A DNA stretch of 64,000 nt, from NCBI GenBank assembly GCA_965218775.1, contig CBDCLS010000006.1:3097846-3161845 (forward strand). Direction: 5' to 3'. Every line of letters starts with the position of its first letter. Position 1 is the first letter of the stretch. The notes under the pieces were generated by a model. The model ran no database searches, had not been told where the DNA came from, and worked only from the letters and a program-made list of their open reading frames with translations. Below are positions 1 to 8,268 of this stretch, in pieces. This DNA is from CAUZIZ01 sp965218775 (lineage in GTDB: Bacteria > Acidobacteriota > UBA6911 > RPQK01 > JAJDTT01). The translations under genes were made by a program, and so were the position numbers.

Positions 1-140
1 TCCTGGCGACTCTTTCCCGCACACCTTCGGAGGCCGAGAAAGAAGCAGCCACGGCAGCTCTTTCCAGAGATCGTACTGCCGGGGCGCAGAACCTTCAGTG
101 GGCTCTGATCAACAGCGTCGAGTTCTTGTACAACTATTAG
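1..140 (+). CDS. C-terminal tail of a DUF1553 (PSD1) protein, cut by the window edge
   Basis: Only the last 45 codons are present, read in the frame starting at base 3 and ending at the TAG at 138-140. The tail contains SRTPSEAEKEAA followed by LQWALINSVEFLYNY. This is the usual ending of DUF1549/DUF1553 (PSCyt1/PSD1) proteins, in which a 'R.PS..E' stretch precedes 'L.WALINS.EFL.N'. Such genes are commonly followed by a DUF1501 gene, as here, which supports the call. These secreted proteins of unknown biochemical function are abundant in Planctomycetes, Verrucomicrobia and some Acidobacteria. The rest of the gene lies upstream of the window. Confidence 0.75.
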   Translation, partial: LATLSRTPSEAEKEAATAALSRDRTAGAQNLQWALINSVEFLYNY

Positions 141-157
141 GAATGGGGAGCCGTGAG

Positions 158-1561
158 ATGAGGGATCCATCGACGGTAGGGCAGCTATTCGGAACGCGCC
201 GTGATCTGCTGCGGCTCGGGGGCCTGGGGCTTACCGGAGCCCTGGTCGAGGGCGTGTGGCCCTTGGCGATGTCTGCCACGGGCGACAAAGCCCAGCCGCG
301 AGGCAGTGCCCGAAACGTGTTGTTCTACGAGATCAACGGCGCCATCAGTCACGTCGATGGCTTCGACTTCAAAGAGAATGTAGCCACCCCCGGGGATCTG
401 GATGTGAGAGCGATTGGCCCTGATCTGGACCTATCGAATCTCCTCTTTCCCAGGCTGTCCCGGCAGATGGACAAGATTGCCATCGTCCGGTCGATGCTCA
501 GCCACGAGGAGGTCCACTTTCGAGGGCAGTACTATGTACAGACGGGCCGCCAGTTGAATCTGGCCTTTGCTCGTGAGATTCCTTCGATCGGCTCCGTCGT
601 CGCCATGGAACTGGAGCCCCGGCGGAGGGCGACCGACACCTTCCCCACCTACGTGTCTTTCAATCTCTCCAGTGCCCAGCCAGGTGCCCTGGGCACCGGC
701 TTTCTTCCCCCCAGGTATTCCGTGGTGGACATCCGGCCCGAAGAAGTGGGGAAGGGAAAGCTGCTCGAGGAGGAAGCCCAGAGGCTGTTGAGAGAACGCT
801 GGCGACTGCTCAGTGAGATCAGACAAAGGGAACGTCCACGCATTGCTGCTTATGGCCGGAAAATGGCCACTTATGAGGATTTCTACGACACCGCTTACCA
901 GCTGCTGACCGACCCGCGCTGGCCGGAAGCTTTCGGCATTACAGAACAGGACCGCGTCAGATATGGGGATACCCCCGTGGGGATCTCCTGTATTCTGGCT
1001 CGCAATCTGCTGTCCCAGGACGCGGGAACCCGCTATATTCACATCTGCCACCCTGGCTGGGACCACCACGCAAAAATCTGGGACCGGGAGGCCAAGACCA
1101 ATCACTACAATCTTTGCCAGGAGTTCGACCCGTCCTTTGCGGCTCTGCTGGAAGATCTGGCAGCGACGCCGTCCGGGAGTGGGGCCCAGAAGTCACTGCT
1201 GGACGAAACGCTGGTGGTGGCCATGAGCGAATTCGGCCGCACGCCGGGACCTCTCAACACCATCCAGGGGCGGGACCACTACAACAAATGCTTTCCTGCT
1301 CTTTTCGCCGGCGCCGGGGTGAAGGGGGGCTCCCTTGTGGGTCGAACCGACAGCCAGGGCTGGAAATGCGTCGATACCGGCTGGGACCGAAAGGAGCAGC
1401 CCCGGATCGAGAACGTGGTGGCCACCATCTACTCGGCCCTGGGCATCGACTGGAACAAGCGGATTCGCAACACACCCTCAGGGCGGACCTACGCCTACGT
1501 GGACTCGCTGGGACCCAACGGAATCATTCCCAACGATGACATCACTTCCATTTATGGTTAG
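158..1561 (+). CDS. DUF1501 family secreted protein
   Basis: The protein belongs to the DUF1501 (sulfatase/alkaline-phosphatase-fold) family. The N-terminus has a twin-arginine-like stretch (RRDLLRLGGLG) and a hydrophobic segment, so Tat export is likely. Family signatures include VVAMSEFGRTP near the C-terminal third, then GRDHYNKCFPALFAGAGVKGG, here without the usual 'H' before 'W'. The ATG at 158 is preferred because GGGGAG lies 7 bases upstream. An ATG at 143 and a GTG at 98 are in frame, but the GTG would overlap the DUF1553 tail by 43 bases. The gene overlaps the next one by 8 bases. Function is unknown; the pairing with DUF1553 is a recurrent genomic association. Confidence 0.85.
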   Translation: MRDPSTVGQLFGTRRDLLRLGGLGLTGALVEGVWPLAMSATGDKAQPRGSARNVLFYEINGAISHVDGFDFKENVATPGDLDVRAIGPDLDLSNLLFPRLSRQMDKIAIVRSMLSHEEVHFRGQYYVQTGRQLNLAFAREIPSIGSVVAMELEPRRRATDTFPTYVSFNLSSAQPGALGTGFLPPRYSVVDIRPEEVGKGKLLEEEAQRLLRERWRLLSEIRQRERPRIAAYGRKMATYEDFYDTAYQLLTDPRWPEAFGITEQDRVRYGDTPVGISCILARNLLSQDAGTRYIHICHPGWDHHAKIWDREAKTNHYNLCQEFDPSFAALLEDLAATPSGSGAQKSLLDETLVVAMSEFGRTPGPLNTIQGRDHYNKCFPALFAGAGVKGGSLVGRTDSQGWKCVDTGWDRKEQPRIENVVATIYSALGIDWNKRIRNTPSGRTYAYVDSLGPNGIIPNDDITSIYG

Positions 1562-2318
1562 CTTCTTCCTGGAGCTCCTGGGGGCTCCCGGGGGGGCGGG
1601 CGAAGAGGCGATGCGGCCCATTCCCGGCGGCGAATTCCTGCGCGGCCGCACGCACAAATTACCTGGAGCGGAGCTGGAGGATGGACTGAAGTTCTTTCCC
1701 GCCGTTCTGCGGGATGCCCGACCGCTGCGACACGTCTTTTTGGGTCCCTTCCATCTGGACCAGCATGAGGTCACGAACCGGCAGTATGCTGCTTTCCTCA
1801 GCGCCACCGGAAGAGGGGCGCCGCACTACTGGCCTGACGGCAGGGTAGCTCCAAACCAGGAGAATCACCCCGTGGTCAATGTCACCTGGGAGGAGGCGGT
1901 TGCCTACTGCGCCTGGGCTGGGAAGCGGTTGCCCACCGAGGCCGAGTGGGAGCGTGCCTGCCGCGGGGGAGCCGAGACTAGCGACTATTCCTGGGGGGAC
2001 CACGAACCCAGCAAGGAGGATGCCCGCTTTGACGTCCTAGATGGGCCGGGAGCGGTCTGCCAGTTTCACCGTAACGCCTTCGACCTCTGCGACATGGCGG
2101 GCAATGTCTGGGAGTGGACTCAAGACTGGTACTCCCGGGAGTACTACGGCCGGGCGCCGGACAAGAATCCGACCGGACCCTCCGGTGGGACGTATCGAGT
2201 CATGCGGGGAGGGTCGTGGGCCGATGACGCCAAGTACCTTCCCTGCGGTCACCGCAGCTTTGCCCGGCCCAGGGAGCGCAGCCCCAATATCGGTTTTCGC
2301 TGCGCTCGTTCCCCCTGA
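1554..2318 (+). CDS. SUMF1/formylglycine-generating-enzyme-like protein
   Basis: This is a 254-residue SUMF1-fold protein. Recognisable motifs in order are DQHEVTNRQYAAFL, HPVVNVTWEEAVAYCAWAGKRLPTEAEWE, DMAGNVWEWTQDWY and VMRGGSWADDAKY, ending GFRCARSP. The first motif set matches the FGE-sulfatase superfamily. True formylglycine-generating enzymes carry two Cu-binding cysteines around the RGGS(F/W) block. Here the position after GGSW is an acidic stretch and only one Cys (PCGHRS) remains, so classical FGE activity is doubtful. The ATG at 1554 overlaps the DUF1501 stop by 8 bases, implying translational coupling. An internal ATG at 1611 is possible. The role is unknown; it probably works with the co-transcribed DUF1501/DUF1553 proteins. 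Confidence 0.85.
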   Translation: MVSFFLELLGAPGGAGEEAMRPIPGGEFLRGRTHKLPGAELEDGLKFFPAVLRDARPLRHVFLGPFHLDQHEVTNRQYAAFLSATGRGAPHYWPDGRVAPNQENHPVVNVTWEEAVAYCAWAGKRLPTEAEWERACRGGAETSDYSWGDHEPSKEDARFDVLDGPGAVCQFHRNAFDLCDMAGNVWEWTQDWYSREYYGRAPDKNPTGPSGGTYRVMRGGSWADDAKYLPCGHRSFARPRERSPNIGFRCARSP

Positions 2319-2340
2319 GGTGCGTCGGAAGGATCATCCC

Positions 2341-3453
2341 ATGATATGTAGCCATCTGCTGATTTTGAGTGCAGCCTTGTTCGTCCTGATCGGTGTCCCA
2401 GTAACAGGGCAATCCACTTCGCCTGCCGGAGCACAGATTGACACATTTGCCGGAGTGGGCCGCGCCGGTTACTCGGGCGATGGAGGACCCGCCACGCGCG
2501 CCCTTCTGGACAATCCTTTCGGGGTCGTCCGCGGCCCGGATGGTGCTCTTTACGTTTGCGACACCATGAACCACGTTATCCGCAGAGTGTCTGCCGCTGG
2601 CGCGATTTCGACGGTTGTCGGTTCCGGCACCTCCGGTTACCGGGGTGATGGGGGCCCGGCTGCGGACGCCAGACTCAACGAACCCTATGAGGTGCGATTT
2701 GACAAAAAAGGCAACATGTTCTGGGTCGAGAGAGTCAATCATGTCGTGCGCCGCCTGGATGCGCAGGAGCAAACCGTTTCGACTATGGCGGGAACAGGAA
2801 AAAAGGGATTCTCAGGGGATGGTGGACCTGGGGTCCAAGCAGACCTCAGCTCCCCCCACAGCATCCAATTCGATCCTGATGGAGACCTCTACGTCTGCGA
2901 TATAGGTAACCATCGTGTGCGTAGAGTCGACATGAAGACCGGAATCATCACCACCTTTGCGGGTACAGGAGAGCAAGCTCCCACTCCCGATGGTTCTAGA
3001 ATCGAGGGCACACCATTGAATGGACCTCGTGCCATCGATTTCGACCGGGAAGGCAATATGTGGTTGGCGCTACGTGAAGGAAATGCTGTCTATAAACTTG
3101 ATCTGAAGTCGAGAACGGTTCATCACATTGCGGGGACCGGAGAAAAGGGGTTCACAGGCAACGGGGGTCCCGCACGGCAAGCTACGTTGTCAGGGCCAAA
3201 GGGCCTAAGTATCGCCCCGGACGGAAACGTATACCTGGCCGATACCGAGAGTCACAGTATTCGTATGATTGACCTGGTGAAAGGAACCGTTGAACTCATT
3301 GCAGGCACGGGTGAGAAAGGAGACGGACCCGATGGTGATCCGTCGGCCTGCAGAATGGCAAGACCTCACGGTGTGTTCGTCGATTCTGACGGTTTGGTCT
3401 TCGTAGGAGACAGCGAGGCCCACCGTGTCCGGGTGATCCAGCCCCAACGCTAA
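2341..3453 (+). CDS. secreted NHL-repeat beta-propeller protein
   Basis: This is a 370-residue protein with an N-terminal signal peptide (ICSHLLILSAALFVLIGVPV). It is followed by about six repeats of the pattern 'AG.G..G..GDGGPA..A.L..P..V..D..G.LYV.D..NH.IR'. These are NHL repeats and should form a closed beta-propeller, usually a ligand- or protein-binding scaffold outside the cytoplasm. The ATG has GAAGGA 7 bases upstream. It starts 22 bases after the SUMF1-like gene on the same strand, so it is likely co-transcribed. No catalytic motif is visible, and the binding partner cannot be inferred. Confidence 0.88.
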   Translation: MICSHLLILSAALFVLIGVPVTGQSTSPAGAQIDTFAGVGRAGYSGDGGPATRALLDNPFGVVRGPDGALYVCDTMNHVIRRVSAAGAISTVVGSGTSGYRGDGGPAADARLNEPYEVRFDKKGNMFWVERVNHVVRRLDAQEQTVSTMAGTGKKGFSGDGGPGVQADLSSPHSIQFDPDGDLYVCDIGNHRVRRVDMKTGIITTFAGTGEQAPTPDGSRIEGTPLNGPRAIDFDREGNMWLALREGNAVYKLDLKSRTVHHIAGTGEKGFTGNGGPARQATLSGPKGLSIAPDGNVYLADTESHSIRMIDLVKGTVELIAGTGEKGDGPDGDPSACRMARPHGVFVDSDGLVFVGDSEAHRVRVIQPQR

Positions 3454-3477
3454 CGAGGGAAGTCTGGACGAAACATC

Positions 3478-4803
3478 ATGCGAAGACTGGGCATTCTGCG
3501 TATTTTGACAAGGATCGGGTTATTGGCCATGGGTCTCTTCCTGAGCTGTTCGGGTTCTGGCCCTGCTGCACCAGGGCTGGATCCGGTGAGCAGGATCCTC
3601 AACCGGTACACGGTCGTGGATCCGGCCGTTACTACCCGATTCTTTCGCTTCCCTGGCGAGACGGAGAATTCCTTCAACCCGGATGAGCTGACGAAGGCGG
3701 GACTCGACGTCGCCGGGCTGGGAATCGGGAGCCTTACAGAAATCCTCATCAGCGGGGATTTCGGGCCCTACCTCTACCAATCTCCCAAGCCTGGGAACAT
3801 CCTGAGCCGGTCTGTCTTCGAGGGCGCCGCAGCCACCAAGCGGTTCCTCTGGGAACTGGATGCCATCTACCGGACCGTGGCCCAACAGCCAGACCGAGTG
3901 GCTGTGGCGCTCACCGCGGAGGATATCGAGCGTTTCCGATCCCAGGGGAAGCTGTCTCTTTTGATCGGACTGGACAGCGGTGTTGCCCTCGACGATCTGG
4001 CCACATTACGGATCTATCACCGTCTAGGCCTCAGAAAGCTGGAGTTGGTTCACAGCTTCCCCTTCCGGTGGGCGGATTCCAGCCTCGGAATCGTGGACGA
4101 CGACGATCCGGGTCTGGAGGACTTCGGACTCGAGGTGATCCGTGAGTGCAACCGCCTGGGGATCCTGGTGGACATTTCCCACGGCTCGGACCAGACCATG
4201 TGGGATGCCCTCGAGACATCGACAAAGCCACTCATCGCCTCCCACTCGGGAGCACGCGCCGTGGTGGATGCCCACCGCAACCTGACGGACGAGATGCTGC
4301 AGGCCCTGGCCAGAAACGGTGGGATGATCGGCGTCGGGGCGTACTACGATCCGAAGCTGCTGGAACCCATCCGAGCCACCGGAAATTGGACTGCTACTTC
4401 CCGGATCCACAACCATCTGGCGGAAAAGCATGCCGATCCCTTCGATCTGGCGGCTGCCCTACGCAGCCCCGCCGAGCAGGCTCGGGCTCGAGAGGCTTTG
4501 GGTCTACCCCCTCCCTCTCCGCTGGCCCGTGTCGTGCCCAGATCCGGTGTGATCACTGAAGGGTCCAACGTGGAAGGCACCCTGGACCACATCGATCACA
4601 TCGTTGCGTTGATCGGAATTGACCACGTGGGCATCGGCACGGACATCGATGTGGGAAGAGAGGACTACATCTGGCTCTACCAGCAGCTGGTCCAGGGTCT
4701 GCTGGACCGTAATTACGCAGACGATCAGATCGGGAAGATCCTGGGCGGAAACTTTCTGCGCGTCCTCCGGGCCAACACCCCGGCCCGGCCGAGTGGCAGC
4801 TGA
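3478..4803 (+). CDS. membrane dipeptidase (peptidase M19) homologue, probably inactive
   Basis: This is a 441-residue protein with a signal/lipoprotein-like N-terminus (GLFLSC, Cys24). The C-terminal two thirds match renal dipeptidase/M19. LVDISHG and IASHSGAR supply the two later metal-binding histidines, and GIGTDIDVG supplies the late Asp. The first metal site is altered. The usual 'D.H.D' near the N-terminus reads VVDPAVT (residues 47-52), and the bridging Glu of 'IGIEGG' is replaced in LIGLDSGVAL. Loss of three metal ligands suggests a binding or regulatory role or a different metal site rather than dipeptide hydrolysis. It is the last gene of the + strand run from 1 to 4.8 kb. Confidence 0.82.
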   Translation: MRRLGILRILTRIGLLAMGLFLSCSGSGPAAPGLDPVSRILNRYTVVDPAVTTRFFRFPGETENSFNPDELTKAGLDVAGLGIGSLTEILISGDFGPYLYQSPKPGNILSRSVFEGAAATKRFLWELDAIYRTVAQQPDRVAVALTAEDIERFRSQGKLSLLIGLDSGVALDDLATLRIYHRLGLRKLELVHSFPFRWADSSLGIVDDDDPGLEDFGLEVIRECNRLGILVDISHGSDQTMWDALETSTKPLIASHSGARAVVDAHRNLTDEMLQALARNGGMIGVGAYYDPKLLEPIRATGNWTATSRIHNHLAEKHADPFDLAAALRSPAEQARAREALGLPPPSPLARVVPRSGVITEGSNVEGTLDHIDHIVALIGIDHVGIGTDIDVGREDYIWLYQQLVQGLLDRNYADDQIGKILGGNFLRVLRANTPARPSGS

Positions 4804-4834
4804 CGGCAACCACTAGCCGGTGAGGTAGCCGGCG

Positions 4835-5869
4835 TCAAGCGCTGCCGTAGTTTGCGAACTTCTTTTTGAAATCTGCCTTTTCCAGCACATCTTTGTTCAC
4901 GACCTCGGACGGAATTTCGCCGTGCGAGATTTGATCCGCATGCCGCAGCCTGCCTGCCCAGGCGAGCCTGAGAAACTCCTCGGTGACACAGAGACTATGG
5001 GGCGCGACGACGACATTGTCCATCTTCAACAAGGGGTTGTCGGGGTCCACCGGTTCCTGTTCGAAGACGTCCAGCCCCGCTCCCCTGATCCACTTTTCCT
5101 CCAAGGCACGAATCAGCACCGGCTCGTCGACGATGCGCCCCCGCGCGGTGTTGATGAAGTAGGTGGTAGCTTTCATCTTCTTGAATTCCGGCTCACCGAC
5201 CAGATGGTAGGTTGCCTCACTGAGCGGTACGCTGACGTTGACGTAGTCGGATTCGGCCAGCAGCGTATCCATATCCACGAGCTGGACGTTCAGGTCGTCG
5301 ACGGCCTCCTGGGAGACGTAGGGATCGCAGGCTAGATGCTTCATGCCGAAGGGGGTTACGAGTTTGAAAAACTCCCGGGCGATGTTGCCGATGCCTATCG
5401 ATCCGAAGGTCTTTCCCTCCAGTCCCTCTCCGTTGTAGTTCTTCTGCTCCAGCCAGCGCCCCTGGCGGGTGAGTTTGTCCTTTTCGAGCAGGCGGGTAGC
5501 CAGGGCCAGCACGAAGGTGAAGATGGTAGCAGCCATGGGTCGTCGCACGGCGTCGGGGGCAAAGCAGAGCATCACGTTGGCTGCGGTCAGGGCCTTCACG
5601 TCGATGTGGTCGTACCCCACGCCCGTCATCAGCAAAGCTATCAGCCGGTCACTCCCGGCGACGGCGGCCTCGTTCCATCGCGTCGCGCCGGTTATCACCA
5701 TGTCGCAGTCGCCCCGTTGTTCCGCGGTTATTTCGAGGTCGTTCTCCAGCGCGCGGTGCTCTATCTGCGGATACTTCGAGAGCAGTTCGATCCCTGGAGC
5801 CGGGAATTGGAGGTTACCCTGCTTATCAAAGAACTCGGCGGCGATTCCCAGTTTCACATTTGTTGGCAT
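4835..5869 (-). CDS. D-isomer-specific 2-hydroxyacid dehydrogenase
   Basis: This is a 344-residue NAD(P)-dependent dehydrogenase of the SerA/lactate dehydrogenase family. Rossmann motif GSIGIGNIA is near residues 157-164. It is followed by the substrate/catalytic blocks FINTARGRIVDEPVLI (Arg), AGLDVFEQEP (Glu) and VVAPHSL (catalytic His). Such enzymes interconvert a 2-oxoacid and a D-2-hydroxyacid. The specific substrate (phosphoglycerate, glyoxylate or other) cannot be read from the sequence. The ATG is preceded on the minus strand by GGGGAGA about 7 bases upstream. It is convergent with the dipeptidase-like gene and divergent from the gene at 6147. Confidence 0.88.
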   Translation of the reverse strand: MPTNVKLGIAAEFFDKQGNLQFPAPGIELLSKYPQIEHRALENDLEITAEQRGDCDMVITGATRWNEAAVAGSDRLIALLMTGVGYDHIDVKALTAANVMLCFAPDAVRRPMAATIFTFVLALATRLLEKDKLTRQGRWLEQKNYNGEGLEGKTFGSIGIGNIAREFFKLVTPFGMKHLACDPYVSQEAVDDLNVQLVDMDTLLAESDYVNVSVPLSEATYHLVGEPEFKKMKATTYFINTARGRIVDEPVLIRALEEKWIRGAGLDVFEQEPVDPDNPLLKMDNVVVAPHSLCVTEEFLRLAWAGRLRHADQISHGEIPSEVVNKDVLEKADFKKKFANYGSA

Positions 5870-5875
5870 GATTGA

Positions 5876-6043
5876 TTCTCCCCGATGTACATAGCAATTT
5901 CTGCCGTGGCCGCGGCGCGGATGAGATCCTACTCGCTGGCGCGGAAGGGGCCGAAGAGCGGGATGCCGGCCTCCCGCTGTCTGTTGTATTGGGGCCCGGG
6001 TAGCGATGGAACAAGAAGGGACGCTAAGGACCCCAGGCGACGC
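5876..6043 (-). pseudogene. possible gene remnant with in-frame stop upstream of the dehydrogenase
   Basis: On the minus strand one frame reads PGPQYNRQREAGIPLFGPF, then RASE, a TAG stop, then DLIRAAATAEIAMYIG. It then runs into the dehydrogenase start region. The amino-acid texture is protein-like on both sides of the stop, which suggests a decayed gene tail. I do not recognise the family. The rest of this 277-base intergenic stretch shows nothing else I can name. Confidence 0.3.
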
Positions 6044-6146
6044 CTGGCGTTGGATTATCCACCGTTGCTATTGTAACCCTTCGTAGTACTCGCAATCATA
6101 GGAGTGTAGAAATACCTCCATCATTGGCGATCTATGGGAGGATGGC

Positions 6147-7049
6147 GTGAGAAAAGCGATTCTGTTTCTGTCGACCACCGCGTTGGTGCTTACAGCATCA
6201 ACAATTTCGTTTGCCGGGACTGTTTCCGGCCAGTTCAGAAGCAGCAAAAAGGGTTTGATCAAACCGATTTCAGTCGTGGCCTTTCCGGTTCGCGCACCGG
6301 GAGATCTCTTGAAAACAGTGATAGTGGTGGTTCTCTCGGAGGGCTCAATGGACTCAGCGGAGGCGGTCAAGAAGCTTGACCCGCGTACTGCACTCATCAA
6401 TCAAGAAGGAATGCGGAAAAAGAACTACATCAGCCTCTGGATACGTCCGAATGGGTTCGTCTCAATGAATGCGACCTTTCACGATGGCATGGTGCAATAC
6501 ATAGACTCAACAAAGGCGGAAGGAAAAGGAAACATCCTTGCCCAGAGTTTGGAAGCAAACTTTTCAGCAAACAGTGCCGATCGGATTGCAGCCCGCGTGC
6601 GCAGCTCAGAACCGGTAGAGACGCTCAGTGAGGATACCTACGAAATTGATGTTGAGTTCGATACATCCGTGACCCATCCCCCGGCAGCCAAGAACCTGGG
6701 GGCCGGTGGCGGCGAGCCCGGCAAGGTTTTGCAGTCGCTTCTAAATGCAATCAAGACAAAGGACTGGAAGGTAGTTCTAACGAGTGTGAAATCCGAGACA
6801 CTCCACGGGCTCGTAGACCCTGACGCTTCCGATGAAGACAACTTCGAATCTGTTGTTGACGATATCGCCTTTTTCCTTCCAAAGGGAAAGACAAAAGTGC
6901 TTGGGGGCAAAGACAGAGGTGAGATTGCGATTCTCGAGCTGCAGGGAGAAAGGACCGAAGGAGGAGTGAAGGTGCTTTATCTTGTGCGCATGCTCAAGGA
7001 AACAGAGGGATGGCGGTTCGATCGTTCCCAAATTGCCGGGTTCCTGTAG
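6147..7049 (+). CDS. secreted protein of unknown function
   Basis: This is a 300-residue protein starting at GTG with GGGAGGA 5 bases upstream. The N-terminus (KAILFLSTTALVLTASTISFAG) is a clear signal peptide. The mature part has alternating beta-strand-like segments (KTVIVVVLSEG, NYISLWIRPNGFVSMNATF). It ends with a region resembling the 'ALK..DW..VL' accumulation type seen in small SnoaL/NTF2-like domains (LLNAIKTKDWKVVLTSV through VKVLYLVRMLKETEGWRFD). That comparison is tentative. No catalytic motif was seen. It stands alone on its strand. Confidence 0.6.
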   Translation: MRKAILFLSTTALVLTASTISFAGTVSGQFRSSKKGLIKPISVVAFPVRAPGDLLKTVIVVVLSEGSMDSAEAVKKLDPRTALINQEGMRKKNYISLWIRPNGFVSMNATFHDGMVQYIDSTKAEGKGNILAQSLEANFSANSADRIAARVRSSEPVETLSEDTYEIDVEFDTSVTHPPAAKNLGAGGGEPGKVLQSLLNAIKTKDWKVVLTSVKSETLHGLVDPDASDEDNFESVVDDIAFFLPKGKTKVLGGKDRGEIAILELQGERTEGGVKVLYLVRMLKETEGWRFDRSQIAGFL

Positions 7050-7110
7050 TTGGGTCAGCGGACCCGAAGCCGCTAGGCCTGTGGATGATTTGCAGGTTTC
7101 AGACGAGTAC

Positions 7111-7213
7111 CCTAAGCTGAAACTTCATTGGCGAATGTAGCTTTGGCCTCCAGGCCGAAGTCTGATTTACGAGCCTTTGGCTCGGACGGCGGCCTGGAGC
7201 CCACCACTACGCT
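7111..7213. repeat. dispersed palindromic repeat, copy A
   Basis: This roughly 100-base element contains internal inverted repeats such as CTCCAGGCC and GGCCTGGAG, and GAGCC and GGCTC. The reverse complement of 39536-39641 matches it at roughly 85-90% by eye. It lies between the convergent genes ending at 7049 and 7258, where it could act as a bidirectional terminator or a REP/BIME-type repeat. A further fragment of the same family lies at 44033-44060. Confidence 0.75.
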
Positions 7214-7257
7214 GGACCCAAGGTTTCCTTCCGGGTAATGGTACGGACACGGATGGG

Positions 7258-8250
7258 CTACTGGGCCAGGCAGGTGCTGGCATTGGATTGATCGCACACG
7301 TCCAGGCCCGTGTAGATTGGGTCGTCTACCTTCTTGCCGGCCTTGATGTCCCTCAACACGTACATGGCTTGGTAGCCCATCTCGAAGGGGCGCTGACCCA
7401 CCTGCCCGTGACTCGCACCGGCCTTCAACTGTTGCATCTGCATGGGGAGCGTGTCGGCCACGACGACGACCAACTCGCGCTTGTCCATTCTGGTGCGATG
7501 CGGGGCGATTGCCTGGCGATATGCGTTATCTGACCACTGGGTGAAGGCACCGGTGGAGATGAATACGTCGAGATCACCGTACTTGTTGAGGATGTCGGCG
7601 AGCCCTTGCACCGCCTTGGCACTGTCGTCATCCGTGATCAGCGGACAGCCGGCGACCTCTTTCCAACCCCTCTCGCCCGTCAGCGCCTTCCCCGGCGGAG
7701 TCTCGCTGCTCATGCCGCTGAGCGTGTCTCGGATACCCTGCAATCGCTCATTGTGGTTGGCCGCAGAAGCACCACCCGTCTGGAGACAAAGGGAGCCACC
7801 TCGCGGCTTCATTTTCATGGTGAGCTTCGCGAGATTGACACCAATATCGTAGTTTTTCGTGCCCACATAGGTGACACGATTGGCCTTGTCCGATTCGAGC
7901 AGGTCGGAGTCCCAGGTCATGACCGCGATGCCGGCCGCCTTTGCACGACGCAATGCCTTGCCCATCGCAGGTGCATTGGATGGCGAGACCGCGATGCCGT
8001 CGACACCCTGGCTGATGAGATCCTGCACGATCTGAACCTGCTCCATTTCGGTGTGCTCGGCCGGACCGATGTAGTAGCACTCGACTTCAGAGAGCTCCGA
8101 TGCCGCCTTGTAGCATCCATCCCGAGCCCGGTCGAAGAACGGGTTGTTCATGGCCTTCGGCACGAGTGCGAATCTCATAGGTTGATTCGCTACCGTGCAG
8201 AGTGCCATCAGGGCCGCCGCGATACTGATGAGACAACGATTTATCTTCAA
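7258..8250 (-). CDS. periplasmic sugar-binding protein of an ABC importer
   Basis: This is a 330-residue type I periplasmic-binding protein (ribose/rhamnose/inositol class). A signal peptide (CLISIAAALMALCTV) leads into MRFALVPKAMNNPFFDRARDG, then QDLISQGVDGIAVSPSN, AGIAVMTWDSD, TYVGTKNYDIG and a C-terminal DPIYTGLDV. It delivers a sugar or polyol to the permease/ATPase encoded immediately upstream on the same strand. The start is TTG at 8250 with GGAG 6 bases upstream. The Gfo/Idh/MocA dehydrogenase in the cluster makes an inositol-like cyclitol a reasonable substrate guess, but this is inference only. Confidence 0.88.
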   Translation of the reverse strand: MKINRCLISIAAALMALCTVANQPMRFALVPKAMNNPFFDRARDGCYKAASELSEVECYYIGPAEHTEMEQVQIVQDLISQGVDGIAVSPSNAPAMGKALRRAKAAGIAVMTWDSDLLESDKANRVTYVGTKNYDIGVNLAKLTMKMKPRGGSLCLQTGGASAANHNERLQGIRDTLSGMSSETPPGKALTGERGWKEVAGCPLITDDDSAKAVQGLADILNKYGDLDVFISTGAFTQWSDNAYRQAIAPHRTRMDKRELVVVVADTLPMQMQQLKAGASHGQVGQRPFEMGYQAMYVLRDIKAGKKVDDPIYTGLDVCDQSNASTCLAQ

Positions 8251-8268
8251 AGACTTCTCCGTTTTCGA

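Noticed and set aside
431..1105. 224-codon minus-strand frame opposite the DUF1501 gene
   Set aside because: It is the antisense shadow of a well-supported gene; its translation has no family features.
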